Shown: positions 10,852 to 22,008 of the stretch, one piece after another
Layout: each line of letters opens with the position of its first letter
How positions within the stretch are numbered: position 1 is the first letter of the stretch
NCBI GenBank assembly: GCA_023091665.1
Contig: JALJCQ010000001.1
Coordinates: 1-64,000 of the forward strand
Origin: Pythium myriotylum
Lineage: Eukaryota; Oomycota; Peronosporomycetes; Pythiales; Pythiaceae
Length of the DNA stretch: 64,000 bases
Direction: 5' to 3'
The notes under the pieces: generated by a model
Seen by the model: the letters and a program-made list of their open reading frames with translations, nothing else
Told to the model about the DNA's origin: nothing
Database searches by the model: none
Translations under genes and position numbers: made by a program

Positions 10852-11640
10852 TTAGTTGTCGAAGAACGAGCACCCGGTGTCAATCGGCTTGGCGCCGTTC
10901 GTGTCGAGCACGCACATGAGGTCGGCCTCGACGAGGTCGCCGTAGCCCGAGAAGATGGTGCACAGCGGCAGGCCACCGCAGAGCGGCACCTCACCCTTGA
11001 CGCGCGTGTACGTGTACTTGCAGGCCACGCAGCCCGTGACCGGCGCCGCGCCCTCCGTAAAGACGACCTTGTAGTCCTCCACGCAGTTGGTCTTGCTGAG
11101 ACCAGCCGGGCCGGGCAGGCGCAGCAAACCGTTGCAGTCCACGCCCTCGCGACGGTACTCAGCGTCCTTGCTGAACGTCGGCTTGGCAGTCGAAGGAGCA
11201 GGCGTCGTGGCCGCAGGCGTCGTAGGCGCCGGGGTGGTAGGCGCAGGCGTCGTAGGAGCCGGGGTCGTAGGAGCCGGCGTGGTCGGAGCAGGGGTGGTAG
11301 GCGCCGGCGTCGTCGGGGCAGGCGTCGTGGAAGCCGGCGTCGAGGGAGCTGGGGTCGTCGGAGCCGGAGTGGTCGGGGCAGGGGTCGACGGCGCCGGGGT
11401 GGTCGTCGGGCCAGCCGTCGTCGGCGCCGGGGTCGTGATGGCGGGCGTCGGGCCAGCCGTGGTCACGACAGGCGTGGTGGGTGCGAGCGTCGTGGGCGCC
11501 GGCGTGGGCAGCGGCTTGCCCGTGGTGGTGGGCGCCGGCGTGGCGTCGTTGGCCTCGCAACCGGCGCGCAGGTTGTCGGCGCCGTTGGCGACCGCGGCGA
11601 ACGCGAGCGCGCCGACGAGAAGCTTGGCGAGAACCTTCAT
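10852..11640 (-). CDS. Secreted mucin-like TTPAP-repeat protein
   Basis: The product has 262 residues. A signal peptide spans residues 1-20 (MKVLAKLLVGALAFAAVANG). Residues ~32-155 are Thr/Pro/Ala repeats of the form TTPAP, an expected site of dense O-glycosylation. The C-terminal ~100 residues form a compact domain with eight cysteines (DCNGLL, TNCVED, GCVACKY, LCGGLPLC, MCVLD, TGCSFFDN). Such architecture is common among oomycete cell-wall or adhesive proteins. I do not recognise the Cys domain as a named family. No GPI signal is seen. An initiator-like GCTCATTCCCGT lies about 50 bases upstream. Repeat number is likely to vary between strains. Confidence 0.75.
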   Translation of the reverse strand: MKVLAKLLVGALAFAAVANGADNLRAGCEANDATPAPTTTGKPLPTPAPTTLAPTTPVVTTAGPTPAITTPAPTTAGPTTTPAPSTPAPTTPAPTTPAPSTPASTTPAPTTPAPTTPAPTTPAPTTPAPTTPAPTTPAPTTPAATTPAPSTAKPTFSKDAEYRREGVDCNGLLRLPGPAGLSKTNCVEDYKVVFTEGAAPVTGCVACKYTYTRVKGEVPLCGGLPLCTIFSGYGDLVEADLMCVLDTNGAKPIDTGCSFFDN

Positions 11641-11687
11641 GACTGGGAGACGACGGAGACGATGACGAGTACTGCAGGGCAGTGCGC

Positions 11688-11703
11688 AGGAACGGGAATG
11701 AGC
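11688..11703 (-). promoter_or_regulatory. Inr-like element of the mucin-like gene
   Basis: On the minus strand GCTCATTCCCGTTCCT keeps the GCTCATTYY core of the oomycete initiator. The downstream CAWTTT part is poor. It lies about 50-60 bases before the ATG at 11640. Confidence 0.5.
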
Positions 11704-12756
11704 AGCTGGGAAAAGCGAGTGGTGCCGCCGGTGGGGTGGGGTCGCCCGTGTCCAGCCGCAGGGCAGATACGACGTGGCTGGTTTATGCACCGCCTGACTG
11801 GTCAGCGTCGTCGTCACGTTGTAAGCTGCTGTCATTCACGTGGGCAATTTCCACCAATCCAACGACACCAAAGGGAGATCTCGGGCACCAGCTGGTGATG
11901 GATCTGGCCTGGCTCTGTGCCGCCGACCAAAGTGAGTAACCCACGGCCATCACTTGGGGCCGAGGGCGAAAGATTCCAACTGCTGGATGGATGTCGTGAA
12001 TGTGAGCGTGTGGAGGAGGAGAGAGGGAGAGCCCGCGCATGCAGAAGGAACTCGGTCCCTCTCGGACCGAGTCGACGCACGCTGGATCGACGGTCGGCCT
12101 GTGGTACATACACGGATACTCTACTATTAGAGTCTCAGCCCCCCCCCCCCCCCCTCCCCTCGTGGGGCTGGACGCATTCCACCCTCCGAGGACTGGAAAT
12201 GCGTCTACGTACGGGGGGCGTGGACGCGGCGGATTCGTCGAGGCGCGAGGATTCCTCATCGTGGTACGGCGCGTGCAGAATCGGGCGACCGGTTCGAATG
12301 TACTGTAGTGTATGTCCACGATAATCTCGGTCGTTCGAGTCGCGACGAGAAACCGGTCCTCCGAACGTTCCCTTCCTTCCCTCCCCGCTCATTCCGATCG
12401 CCTTCAACACGAGCATACACGAACGCGCCCTCTTCCGCGAATGGAGGGTATTACTGTATCCTCGCGTTCCTCAACATCTTGCTCCTCGTCACGTGGGTCC
12501 AAACCAGATCGGCCACGATACCAACCGGTTCCTATCGGAGCTTGAAGCGATCCGACGAAAGGGCAGAAGAAGCTCCCTCTTCTCGCTCCTTTCTCAGATG
12601 GTTTGGCTTTGCGAGGGGGGGGGCTATATATGCGACCAGCGGGGATCAGTTACCTCCGCCCAGCGCGAGCCAGAAATAGACAGCGAGGGCAGCTCCCCCT
12701 CTCGCGCGACGGCGGCCATTGTGGCGCCAGACGGCTTCCTGCGCGCTCGCGCCGAC
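11704..12756. other. Divergent intergenic region with a poly-C tract
   Basis: This lies between the mucin-like gene (minus) and the kelch gene (plus). A run of about 16 cytosines sits near 12139-12154. A GCTCATTCCGATC word near 12388 may be an initiator-like site. No gene can be supported. Confidence 0.4.
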
Positions 12757-14245
12757 ATGTTCGACGACCTGCTCAAGCTCTTCCGCAACAGCCCGCGCTG
12801 GGCCAACTCGCCGCTCGCGCGCCGCTTGGGCTTCGTGGCCGAGCCTTCGTTCGACGAGGGAGAGGAAGGTACGCCGCGTGCGTGGCATGATGTGACGTGG
12901 CTTGACCTGGTCACTGACGTATACACGGTCGTGGTGGAAACTTGCAGAGACACAAGAAGTCTCCAACTGGACCAAGCTCATCACGTCGGGGAACCGGCCG
13001 CCCGTGCGCAGTGGCCATTCGTCTCTTGTCGGTGGGTTGTGTCTTGCGTGAAGAGATGGGAGGAGGAGGACGATTGTCGCTGACGAGTCGATGTGCTTTG
13101 GAGTAGTGGGCGACGTCATGTATGTCTTTGGCGGGTACAACGAAGGCAACTGCCACAACGACATCTACGCGTTCGATCTCATCCGCCACCACTGGACCCA
13201 CATTGAAACCTCGAACAGCATCTCGCCAGGTACGATCTGTGTCGACATTTCTTGTTCTTCTTCCTTCTCTCTCTTATCCTCCCCACTCGCGAATGCAGAT
13301 GGCCGTGCTTCCCACGCATGGTGCGCGTCCACCGACCAGACCAAGATCTACCTCTTCGGCGGCTCGGGCCCGCACTGGGGCCAGACCAACATGGGCAAGC
13401 TGCTGCAGTTCAGCATCCGCGACAAGAGCTGGTCGATTGTCGAGGCCGAAGGCTCGCACCCGCCGCCGGGGTACGGCCAGAGCCTCTGTGCGATTGGACG
13501 CAAGCTCTACCTCTTCGGCGGCACGTCGGGCCACGTGTACGTGAACGACCTCTACGTCTTCGACGAAGACACCAAGACCTGGAAGAAGGAAGAGACCAAT
13601 GGCCGTCGACCGAGTCCGCGCTACAAGCATCAAGTGGCTGTGGTCGGCACGCGCATGTACGTGATCGGCGGAGGGCTCTACGACCCGCCCAAGGGTCCCA
13701 TCGACACGTTCTTCCTCGACTCGGAGACCTTGACGTGGCACGAGGTCGAGTGCAAGGGCTCGCGCCCGAACTCGCGCATCGCCCACACGATCGTGCCGCT
13801 CGCGCGCGATTCCTCGCGCCTTGTCATGTTCGGTGGCCGTGACGACTCGGGTCGACGACGGAACGAGATGAGCGAGCTGGACGTCGAGACGGGCGAGTGG
13901 AAGATCTACGAAGACGAGTGCGGCATGCCCGACGCGCGCGACTTCCACACGGCCGTGATGCACGAGAACCAAATGTTCGTCTTCGGCGGATCCAACGGCG
14001 TCGAGCGCAATAACGACGTCTTCCGCTACACCGTGGTCCACCAGCCGCCGTCGCTGCTCATCTTAGCGATGCAGACGCTGCGCAAGAACTTGGACATCGA
14101 GACGGCTCACCAGCTGCAGAACTTGCCCTTCGAGCTGCAGATCGGCGTCAAGTATATCAACCCGCATGTGCGATCGCCGTACAACACGGCGTGGTACATG
14201 CAGATGGACGAAAAGTGCGACACCATGCGTGCACCGGTCATGTGA
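12757..14245 (+). CDS. Kelch-repeat protein
   Basis: Exons 12757-12868, 12948-13031, 13107-13229 and 13299-14245 splice in phase to 421 residues. The first ~40 residues are helical (MFDDLLKLFRNSPRWANSPL). Five to six kelch blades follow, each with the GG pair and downstream Y/W: MYVFGGYN, IYLFGGSG, LYLFGGTS, MYVIGGGL, LVMFGGRD and MFVFGGSN. A C-terminal helical tail ends with MRAPVM. No BTB or F-box is visible. The architecture resembles KLHDC3-type proteins that serve as scaffolds or ubiquitin-ligase receptors. The stop lies in a GTGAGT context, so a further spliced exon is possible, although none is evident before DMC1. Confidence 0.8.
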
Positions 14246-14366
14246 GTATGGCCGCTTAGAGCTGCATAGATATTTATGAGAAACCTTGGAATAAAGTAAG
14301 TTATTGATGCCTGGGTTGATCACCACCTGTCTCTCGCTACTTTGTGACTATTGCCATCAAAAATGC

Positions 14367-16385
14367 TCACTCATCAGAGTCCGCTACGCCACCGGCGCAG
14401 AGCTGAATTGTGCATTCAGCCTCCGGCATGCACGGACTGTCAATAACCTTGCTGTTCATGATCAAAATGGAGGTCAGCCATTTCGCGAGCGAGAGATCAT
14501 GGGCCGAATTGTCAGTACCATATTCGATTCTCCCCTCGACCCTTTTTCATCTGTTCGCGGAAGTCGCGTGTAAGTGGTGAAACACATGAATCGACAAGCA
14601 GCGTCATGACATACCAAAACACGGGTATGCACCGCGTGGGAGATTACATGTCCTCCTGTTGGAAATTTTTGATGAGACGACGACTCGGAGTATGCAGCCG
14701 TTCGATACAACATACCAACGGGTTTCATCACTGGCCCAAACATCGAGCTCGCGCCGGGATCTGCCATGACTTGGTTTACCACGAGCACAGCAATGTTGAA
14801 CTCCTGTAGGAGTGTTAGAGTTGAATGTAGCCCAATTACCAATAGGAATCCCATACCTCTGCGTGCTTCACAAGTCGAATCAAGTGTTGGTTAAGTCGTT
14901 GTTGACGCTCGCTTAACTCTCCGCTACGACAAACGGTCAGCCCAAGCCTGGCGAATGCATGACCGAAAGTCTCACCGCCCAGAAAAATCCGTGCGAAACA
15001 AGGCAGTCACAGAGTCGATGATGAGAAGCCGAAATGGTCCTTGTTCTGGATCCTACATCGAGTTTTTGGTTCAGTAGTTCCGCATCAATAAGGGGTTGGC
15101 GTGACTCACAGCAAACAAAGCTCCAAGTTTGATAACGAGATCCATCTGAACATCGTGGCTATGGGCTCTGAAGTGATAACCAACGGTCAACACCAGAAAT
15201 GGAGCTATCAACCTGTGCTTCACATACCGCGCAACGATGATGTTGTCCAACACATCCGCAGCATCCTTCGATATATTGTATGAGAGTCTTTGTCAACGTA
15301 ATGCATTCCTTGTTGCCCATGCATACCATATCATAACGTTCCTTCGCGATCTCTGCGACTCGCCCCTGGAAGTGAATGGATCAGATTTCGCACAAAGGCG
15401 GGGCTTGTTGTAGATCAAACCATACAGGTCGAAATGTTCCCTCGGTATCAACGAATGCTACCTTTCCTGTTGATTCGGAATCAAATCAAATATTGCATGA
15501 TAGATCCATGACACGAATATGATCTACCTGCTCCGCCTCCCTGCGAGCGAGGAAGTTGCGCAGTCACACAGAGCTTCAAACACCGAATATGAGACGTATT
15601 GTGAGGATTTCGCTTGTGATACAATCTCACAGTATGGCAGAGCTGGGTCTTTCCCGTCCGAAACTCGCCATGGATCTTGATCAAAAGATGAGTCAGCTAA
15701 CCCAGTAATTCAGCTCCCAACGAACAATTCTTGCCTCCGTCAACGACATCGTTTCTAACCCTCCACCGAGAATTTGGTCCAGCTCTGATGTTGTACGGTT
15801 AGTTCAGCCTTGTACAGCATGCGAACCATTCGGCCTCACGCTTGGATCCAGTAGTGATAAAGATTTTGTTCTTGCTCTTGAGATAGAGCGTGTTAGCCGA
15901 CACGAATCCTCCTTTCCCAGGCACGAGCTGTGTTCACCCAGCTCAGACGGAGCCTCCAATCCACCACAGCGCACAAGTATAACTTACCTTTCGCCCCGCT
16001 TGGAGGATCTAACCGCAAACGGTCAGTAGAGCCTTCAAGTCTCGATCCATTAGACCGCCTCTACAGTACCTTGTCGACTTTGGCCTCGCTGATGCCCTTG
16101 ACGCTCAGCAGACGCCGCTGTGAGACCTGGAAGAGCTGCCCGATCGTGACGAAGCCGTCCTCCTTGAGCTTGGCGATGTCGGTCGCGTTGATTCCAGCGT
16201 CCTGGAGCATGTCGATGGGCTCGAACGAGCGCACGTCGTCGTCTTCCTCGTCGTCGCTCGTCTCTACGACCGCCGGATCGGCCGCCGCCTGGCTCGCCAG
16301 AGTCTTGTCTCGACTATACCCACGACCGTCAGCCCCACGCGCATATACTCAGCAAGGCTTCTCTCTACCTGCGTGCGCCGGCCAT
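14367..16385 (-). CDS. DMC1: Meiotic recombinase DMC1
   Basis: DMC1 forms filaments on single-stranded DNA and drives meiotic strand exchange. The gene is split into about a dozen exons. Exon 1 (16369-16385) codes only MAGAR plus two bases, and exon 2 (16070-16313) holds the acidic N-terminus and HhH region (IDMLQDAGINATDIAKLK, VKGISEAKVDK). Later exons give ILQAGRK, KIFITTGSKQLDQILGGGLE, the Walker A block GEFRTGKTQLCHT, LCVTAQLPRSQGG, KVAFVDTEGTFRP, ADVLDNIIVAR, Walker B RLLIIDSVTALFRTDF, SERQQRLNQHLIRL, FNIAVLVVNQVMADPGA, GGHVISHA, KGRGENRI and APEAECTIQLCAGGVADSDE. The NQVMADPGA and LCVTAQLP forms separate it from RAD51 (NQVVAQVDG, LAVTCQLP). The start was chosen because the MAGAR exon splices in phase. 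Not every internal splice site was fixed. Confidence 0.85.
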
Positions 16386-16545
16386 CTTCGCTTGCTCTCT
16401 TCGTTGCAGATTTCCCTTTGTGCTCGTTTCCCTTGGCGTGGGGGAAATGCCTCCCCCTCACGAGAGTGATGGTCCTGCAAAGTTGAAGTGTATAGTATAC
16501 ATCCATCCGGATAAAGTACCGGGAATCATGGCTCTATTGTTTCGT

Positions 16546-18309
16546 CTAGTAGTAGCGACCACCGCGCTGCATGTGGAGGTCGACGATGCGCCACCGCAGC
16601 GCCTCCTGTTCCTCGTCGTAGTCGCGCTGGAAGGCGAAGATGTAGTAGTAGGCCAGGACCTCGTCCTCGGCGCCGTCGACGATCTCGCCCTCGCGGTTGC
16701 GGATGCAGTTGATCTGCTGGGCCTGGAAGCGCACGAGGATGATCGGCGCCTGCTTGTCTTCGGCCGTGGCCTCGATCACGTCCACGTGGTCGATGCTGAG
16801 CACGTTGGGATCCATCACGAGACCTGAAGGAGAAGAGACAGCTCTTAAGTACGGATAGCTTGGCAGATGAAGGCAGATAAAGAGATCGCACCTTCGCTCT
16901 TGCGCTCGCGGATAGCCATGTTGATACGTGAGTACGCAGCCTCGCCGAACCACTTCTTCAGGTCACGGCTGTTGCCACGCAAGAACGCCTCCAAGACGCC
17001 GGGCAGCACGACTTCTTCGATTTTCTACAGAGAGAGAGAACGACCGGGTTAGATCTCGGCGCTTTACTCATTCGTGACGTAAACACGAGGGGGAACTTAC
17101 ATCCTTCCAGGCTTCCAAGATGAAATCAGGCTCGGCTCGTCGAATCTCCCTGTCATGAGTTGCCAACGTGAGACAAATCGCAAAAGTGAATGATGCAGAA
17201 ATCCGGTGCCATACTTGATCGCAATTGCCATCGGAGTCTCGCCGAAGAAGCCGTCGTACAGCGAGGAGAGCCGGTAAACCCACCTATCCGTAGCAAACAT
17301 GTCCATCAGCCACCAATCGCGTATTCCCAATCAAAAACAAGATTGACGTACGGGTTCTGACTGGTCTCCCAGAACTCTCGCACGTCCTCGGTCGCGTCGC
17401 CGATCTTGTCCTTGGCCTTCTTGGCAGTCTGCGAGACCTTCTTACCGGCCTCGGTGCGCGCGGCCTGCTTGGCAGCGTCGAGGATACCCTGGATGATCGG
17501 CGCCTCTCGGAATCGCGCGCTGACCTTTTGCCAAGCGGTCTCGTCTTCCTTCACGGCCACAAGAGCGCTCGGTCCCGTGTACTCGGCGGCCTCTTCGCCG
17601 TCGGCAGCAGGCTTTGGCTTGGACATGGTCGGTGTCCGCACGGACGAGAGCGCCTCGTCGACCGACTTGGCGTCCGAGCCGCCGAACAGCTCCTTCGCCG
17701 CGTCGCGCCACTCGTCCTTCCACTGTGGCTTGATCAGCTTGTTCTTCTTCTCCGAGATACCTGAGAAGAATTTCTTGACAAACGCCGCGGCACCACCGGA
17801 CTCGGCGGCTTCCTCTTTCTGTAGTGCATAAAACGATCCAAAATCAGATCTTACCCAAACGGCAACTCGTACCACCACCACCGCTAGCGAACCTGTTCGG
17901 CCTTCTCCTCGCCGGCGCCTTCCTCAACCGGCTGCTCGTCCTTGGTCTCTTCCTTTTCCGTGGCGCTCGAGGCCGCGTAGCTGTCCTTGAGCTTCTGCGA
18001 CGCCGCGGTCGCCTGCTCCTGGAAGCTCTTGGCGGCCTCTTCGGTCTTGTTGGTGACTTCCTCCATCTTCTCCTTGGCGGCCTTCTCCATGTTCTTGAAC
18101 TGTTCCTTGGTCTTCTCGATCTCCTCGAACGACTTCTTGAGCTCCTCGTTCTTGTCCATCTCGGCCTTGAGCTGGTTCTTGAGGTCCGAAAAGAAACCCA
18201 TGGCGCGCGTCTGCACGCGGAGACTGCTGTGCAGAGACAAGCGTTCCCCATTGTGCGCGTGGGCGGCCGCGAGGCGGCGCAGAGCGACGCGCGACGAGCG
18301 ACGCAGCAT
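16546..18309 (-). CDS. TIMM44: Mitochondrial import motor subunit TIM44
   Basis: Six exons (17893-18309, 17352-17818, 17215-17283, 17101-17149, 16892-17024, 16546-16823) splice in phase to 470 residues. The N-terminus MLRRSSRVALRRLAAA is a matrix presequence. A charged helical region follows (FSDLKNQLKAEMDKNEELKK onward) that binds mtHsp70 and the TIM23 channel. The C-terminal Tim44 domain contains WVYRLSSLYDGFFGETPMA, EPDFILEAW, LPGVLEAFLRGNSRDLKKW and LVRFQAQQINCIRN, and ends with RWRIVDLHMQRGGRYY. TIM44 recruits the Hsp70 motor to incoming preproteins at the inner membrane. Length and order are normal. Confidence 0.93.
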
Positions 18310-18667
18310 GGCGGAGATTCTGCGGTCGACGGACGTTGGGGCCAGCCAACAAAAATGCCGCCGTGTGTGATGACCGCGATGGTCCAATCTGACGTGGACC
18401 ACACGAGCTACGCACGTCACATATTTGACGTGGATTTCAGCCAATGGAACGACAGATACGCCGATTCGAGAAGCTCAGTGGACAAACGGCTTCACCACCA
18501 GCCAAACATCGCGCGTTTTATATTAATTAAGCTTACCTGCAAATATTGTATTTTGCGGTATTTTTAAATACTGAATAATGTTCCTTTTTACGAACTCTAT
18601 TTGACTGGAGCACGAAGCGACATCCATGCGGGTTTGATTGGTGAAGGCGTTTCAGTCGGAATTCCTC
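18310..18667. other. AT-rich divergent promoter
   Basis: This lies between TIM44 (minus) and the HAS1-like helicase (plus). It is more AT-rich than its neighbours around 18520-18600. No gene is seen. Confidence 0.5.
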
Positions 18668-20455
18668 ATGGCGCGCAAGTCCAAGGGCGGTGCGGCGGCC
18701 TCGCCGGCCAAGACTAAGCCCGCGTCAAAGCCCGCGGCCACCAAGCCGTCGGCGCCCACGCCTGCGCCGTCTAAGCCTGCGTCTAAACCCGCCAAGCAGC
18801 CGGAACCGGCCCAGGACGACGACGATGACGAGGTGAGCTCCAGTGACGAGCAGGACGAGGCGACCAAGCCTACGGAGGCCGAGGAGGAAGAAGACGCCGA
18901 GACGGAGCAGGCGATCGCCGACGCCAAGGCGCAGACCGACGGCATGGACGAGCGCTACTTCTCCACGGAGGAATTCGCGTCGCTGCCGCTCTCGGAGCCC
19001 ACGAGAAAGGCGCTCGCCGACATGGGCATGACCCGCATGACCAAGATCCAGTCGCAGTCGATCCGACCGCTTCTGGCAGGCCAGGACTTGCTGGGTGCGG
19101 CCAAGACTGGTTCCGGTAAGACGCTCTCGTTCCTGATCCCATCGGTGGAGCTGCTCCACAAGGTCAAGTTCACCACGCGCAAGGGCACGGGCTGCATCGT
19201 GATCTCGCCGACGCGCGAACTCGCGCTGCAGATCTACGGCGTCGTGCGCGAGATCTGCAAGTACCACTCGCAGACGCACGGCATCGTCATGGGCGGTGCC
19301 AACCGCCGTGCCGAGGCCGAGAAGCTCATCAAGGGCGTCAACATTCTCATCTCCACGCCTGGACGACTGCTCGATCACCTGCAGAACACCAAGGGATTCA
19401 TCTACCACAACTTGCAGATCCTCGTGATCGATGAGGCTGATCGTATTTTGTCGATTGGCTTTGAGGAAGAGATGCGCCAGATCATCAAGTGTATCCCTAA
19501 GGAGCGACAAACCATGCTCTTCAGCGCCACGCAGACGAAAAAGGTCGAGGACCTCGCGCGCCTTTCGATCAAGGACAAGCCCGTGTACGTTGGCGTCGAG
19601 GAGGACGACGCCAAGGCCACGGTGTCGACACTTGAGCAAGGCTACGTTGTGACGCCGAGCGAGAAACGTTTCATGCTGCTCTTTACGTTCCTCAAGAAGA
19701 ACCTCAACAAGAAGGTCATGGTCTTCTTCTCGTCTTGCAGTGCGGTCAAGTTCTACGGCGAATTGCTCAACTACATTGACATCCCAGTGCTCGACATTCA
19801 CGGCAAGCAGAAGCAGAACAAGCGCACGACCACGTTCTTCCAGTTCTGTAACGCCAAGAAGGGTATCTTGCTCTGTACGGATGTGGCTGCACGTGGTCTC
19901 GATATCCCGGCGGTTGACTGGATCATTCAATTTGACCCGCCGGATGATCCGCGCGAGTACATCCACCGAGTCGGTCGTACGGCGCGTGGTGCCACGGGCA
20001 AGGGTAAGGCGCTGCTCATGCTGCTCCCTGACGAACTGGGCTTCCTTAAGTACCTCAAGTCGGCCAAGGTCGCGCTGAACGAGTACGAGTTCCCAACCAA
20101 CAAGATCGCGAACGTCGAGTCGCAGCTGATGAAGCTCGTCGAGAAGGTGTACTACTTGCACAAGTCGGCCAAAGAAGCTTACCGTGGCTACCTGCTCGCG
20201 TACGCATCGCACTCGCTCAAGACGATCTTTGATGTCTCGCGTCTCGATTTGCAGGGCGTCGCCAAGTCATTTGGTCTGCTCGTGCCACCGAAGGTGACAC
20301 TGCCGGTCAAGACTGGTGGCAAGTCAGCCAAGCGTGGCCGTGGCGACGACGACGCCGGTGGGAAGAAGAAGTTCCAGCGCTCGGGCCACGCCTTCAGCGC
20401 TGATAATCCGTACGGCAAGCGCGACCCCAGCGACAAGCGACAGTTCCAGCACTAG
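18668..20455 (+). CDS. HAS1: DEAD-box RNA helicase HAS1/DDX18
   Basis: The product is an intronless 595-residue protein. Residues 1-90 are a Lys/Pro/Ala-rich then acidic tail. The helicase core carries Q-motif TKIQSQSI, motif [10 protein letters not shown] (144-152), PTREL (181-185), DEAD (255-258), SAT (286-288), and later ARGLDIP and HRVGRTARG. The C-terminal extension ([31 protein letters not shown]) is the DUF4217-type block found in HAS1, DDX18 and relatives. The last ~50 residues are basic. HAS1 acts in the nucleolus in 40S and 60S maturation and snoRNA release. ATG 18668 is chosen because the frame upstream has no earlier ATG. Confidence 0.93.
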   Translation: MARKSKGGAAASPAKTKPASKPAATKPSAPTPAPSKPASKPAKQPEPAQDDDDDEVSSSDEQDEATKPTEAEEEEDAETEQAIADAKAQTDGMDERYFSTEEFASLPLSEPTRKALADMGMTRMTKIQSQSIRPLLAGQDLLGAAKTGSGKTLSFLIPSVELLHKVKFTTRKGTGCIVISPTRELALQIYGVVREICKYHSQTHGIVMGGANRRAEAEKLIKGVNILISTPGRLLDHLQNTKGFIYHNLQILVIDEADRILSIGFEEEMRQIIKCIPKERQTMLFSATQTKKVEDLARLSIKDKPVYVGVEEDDAKATVSTLEQGYVVTPSEKRFMLLFTFLKKNLNKKVMVFFSSCSAVKFYGELLNYIDIPVLDIHGKQKQNKRTTTFFQFCNAKKGILLCTDVAARGLDIPAVDWIIQFDPPDDPREYIHRVGRTARGATGKGKALLMLLPDELGFLKYLKSAKVALNEYEFPTNKIANVESQLMKLVEKVYYLHKSAKEAYRGYLLAYASHSLKTIFDVSRLDLQGVAKSFGLLVPPKVTLPVKTGGKSAKRGRGDDDAGGKKKFQRSGHAFSADNPYGKRDPSDKRQFQH

Positions 20456-20608
20456 AGATGTATTTGCAATGTAATTTTTCCATGCGGTTTTGACAGTACG
20501 GCTTATGCCTTCCTTCAAACAACGCGGTTAGGTAAGGATCAATAGCTTGGTCACGAGGAACACGGAGAAGTCAAACCCTAAATGACGATGACGCTCGAGC
20601 ACGCTGTA

Positions 20609-21843
20609 CCGTGAAGTCCGCGCCGTCGGTGGGAAGATGAGGTCGACTGGCTTCTGCAAGGCTAGTTGAGTTTGCGTACGTTGATTTGTTCCTTAGGTTA
20701 TGCAACAGGACCACGTAAAAAAAGCAAAGCGAAACAGGTAGCTAGCTACGCCTAACGACGACGACGCTGGCGGCGGTTGGCGCCAGCTCCGAGCCCAAAC
20801 TGACCTCCACCCTGCTGCCCGTTCATGCCACCGAACTGGCCACCCTGACCCACACCCATGCCCGGACCCATCCCTTGACCGATGCCCTGGCCCTGACCAA
20901 AGCCGTTGAAGCCACCTCCGATCGGACCTTGACCGCCGAAGCCTCCCTGGCCTTGACCGAACTGGCCCAGACCAAACTGGCCCATGCCCTGGCCCTGCGC
21001 GAACTGGCCCGTGCCTTGGCCAGGACCTCCTCCACCTACACCGCCAAACGGACCCTGACCTTGACCGAACTGGCCCATGCCTTGGTTGGCGGCTCCACCG
21101 AAGCCTCCCATGTTCTGTCCGAGTCCGACTCCGAGGCCCTGACCAGCACCAGCACCAGCGCCAGCGCCTTGGCCTTGGCCCTGACCTTGACCGAGCCCAC
21201 CAGGGAAGCCTCCTTGGCCACCTCCGAAGCCACCCTGAGCAGCAAGACCGCCCTGGCCAAGACCAGCTTGACCACCTCCGAGACCTCCCAGCTGACCGAT
21301 CGGCTGCTGTGGTGGACCCGACTGACCTGGTTGCTCTGGTTGCTCTGGCTGTTCCGGTTGCTGAGCGAGTGGTGGTGCTGGCGCTTGAGCCTGGGCCGGA
21401 GCTGGCGCCTGGACTGGGACGGAGGCTGCGGGGGTCGGTCGTGGTGCCTGGCCGGGACCCGTGGGAGCTGGGGTAGGACCCGAAGGAGCCGGAGTGGGTC
21501 GTCCACGGCCTGTCGGCGCGGGTGTTGGCTTCGCACAGCCTTCTCCGGTCGCGGTGTTGCAGTTGGCTCCGGCCGCTGTACTTGAACCCACGGCTGTGGT
21601 GGAGGAGCCGACGGCGGTGTTGGAGCTGACGGCAGTGTTGGAGCTGACGGCGGTGTTGGAGGACGAGACGATGGTGTTGGAGTTGGACGCGACGACCGCA
21701 GACTGTGCGATGGGCACGGCGACGGCGAAGGGCTGCGGGATGCCGACGGGGATGGGCACGGGCACGGCGATCTTCTTGACGAGGATCTTGTGCTCGTCTT
21801 TGTCTTCGTCCGCCGAGGGAGCTTGCTGAGACAGGCGACGGAG
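20609..21843. repeat. Left arm of the 1,235-bp inverted repeat (IR1)
   Basis: This block is the reverse complement of 22467-23701. Arms are equal in length, with no indels. I found two substitutions (one coding, near 21314/22997, and one in the 3' flank near 20645/23665). It spans nearly all of the left Gln/Gly-rich gene and its 3' flank. It stops abruptly just after the signal-peptide region. Confidence 0.9.
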
Positions 21844-22008
21844 CGAGCCGCCTCGGTAGCGTGAGGCAAAGTCAACGTCACCCTTATGAGTATCTCCCTC
21901 CGTATGCGTTGAAGCCGCATTGACTCCAACGCGAAGCTTCGGACTGGTGGAGCAGGCGGTGCCATGGAGGAAGAGAAACGCGGCGACGAGATAGGATGCA
22001 GTCTTCAT
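20752..22008 (-). CDS. Secreted Gln/Gly-rich protein, left paralogue
   Basis: The product has 418 residues. A signal peptide (MKTASYLVAAFLFLHGTAC) is followed by a unique ~45-residue stretch. The shared body then begins at LRRLSQQAPSADEDKDEHK. It contains VKKIAVPVPIPVGIPQPFAV, Ser/Asn repeats (SSNTAV), PTPAPTG/PSG repeats, a Gln/Pro block, a long GQ/GG/GA-rich stretch (GLGQGQGQGQGAGAGAG) and a basic end (NRRQRRRR). Only two close cysteines occur (NCNTATGEGC). The composition suggests an extracellular structural or adhesive protein. RRLS followed by acidic residues superficially resembles RxLR-EER but does not meet it. It is divergent from the right paralogue, and the body is identical apart from one silent-or-near-silent difference. 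Confidence 0.7.
   Translation of the reverse strand: MKTASYLVAAFLFLHGTACSTSPKLRVGVNAASTHTEGDTHKGDVDFASRYRGGSLRRLSQQAPSADEDKDEHKILVKKIAVPVPIPVGIPQPFAVAVPIAQSAVVASNSNTIVSSSNTAVSSNTAVSSNTAVGSSTTAVGSSTAAGANCNTATGEGCAKPTPAPTGRGRPTPAPSGPTPAPTGPGQAPRPTPAASVPVQAPAPAQAQAPAPPLAQQPEQPEQPEQPGQSGPPQQPIGQLGGLGGGQAGLGQGGLAAQGGFGGGQGGFPGGLGQGQGQGQGAGAGAGAGQGLGVGLGQNMGGFGGAANQGMGQFGQGQGPFGGVGGGGPGQGTGQFAQGQGMGQFGLGQFGQGQGGFGGQGPIGGGFNGFGQGQGIGQGMGPGMGVGQGGQFGGMNGQQGGGQFGLGAGANRRQRRRR

Noticed and set aside
11087..11665. Plus-strand GAGVVGAGVV repeat protein
   Set aside because: It is the antisense of the TTPAP-repeat gene, open only because of the repeat period. It has no signal peptide or start context.
12240..12310. 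T-loop-like GGTTCGAAT as a tRNA
   Set aside because: No acceptor or D-arm pairing could be found around it.
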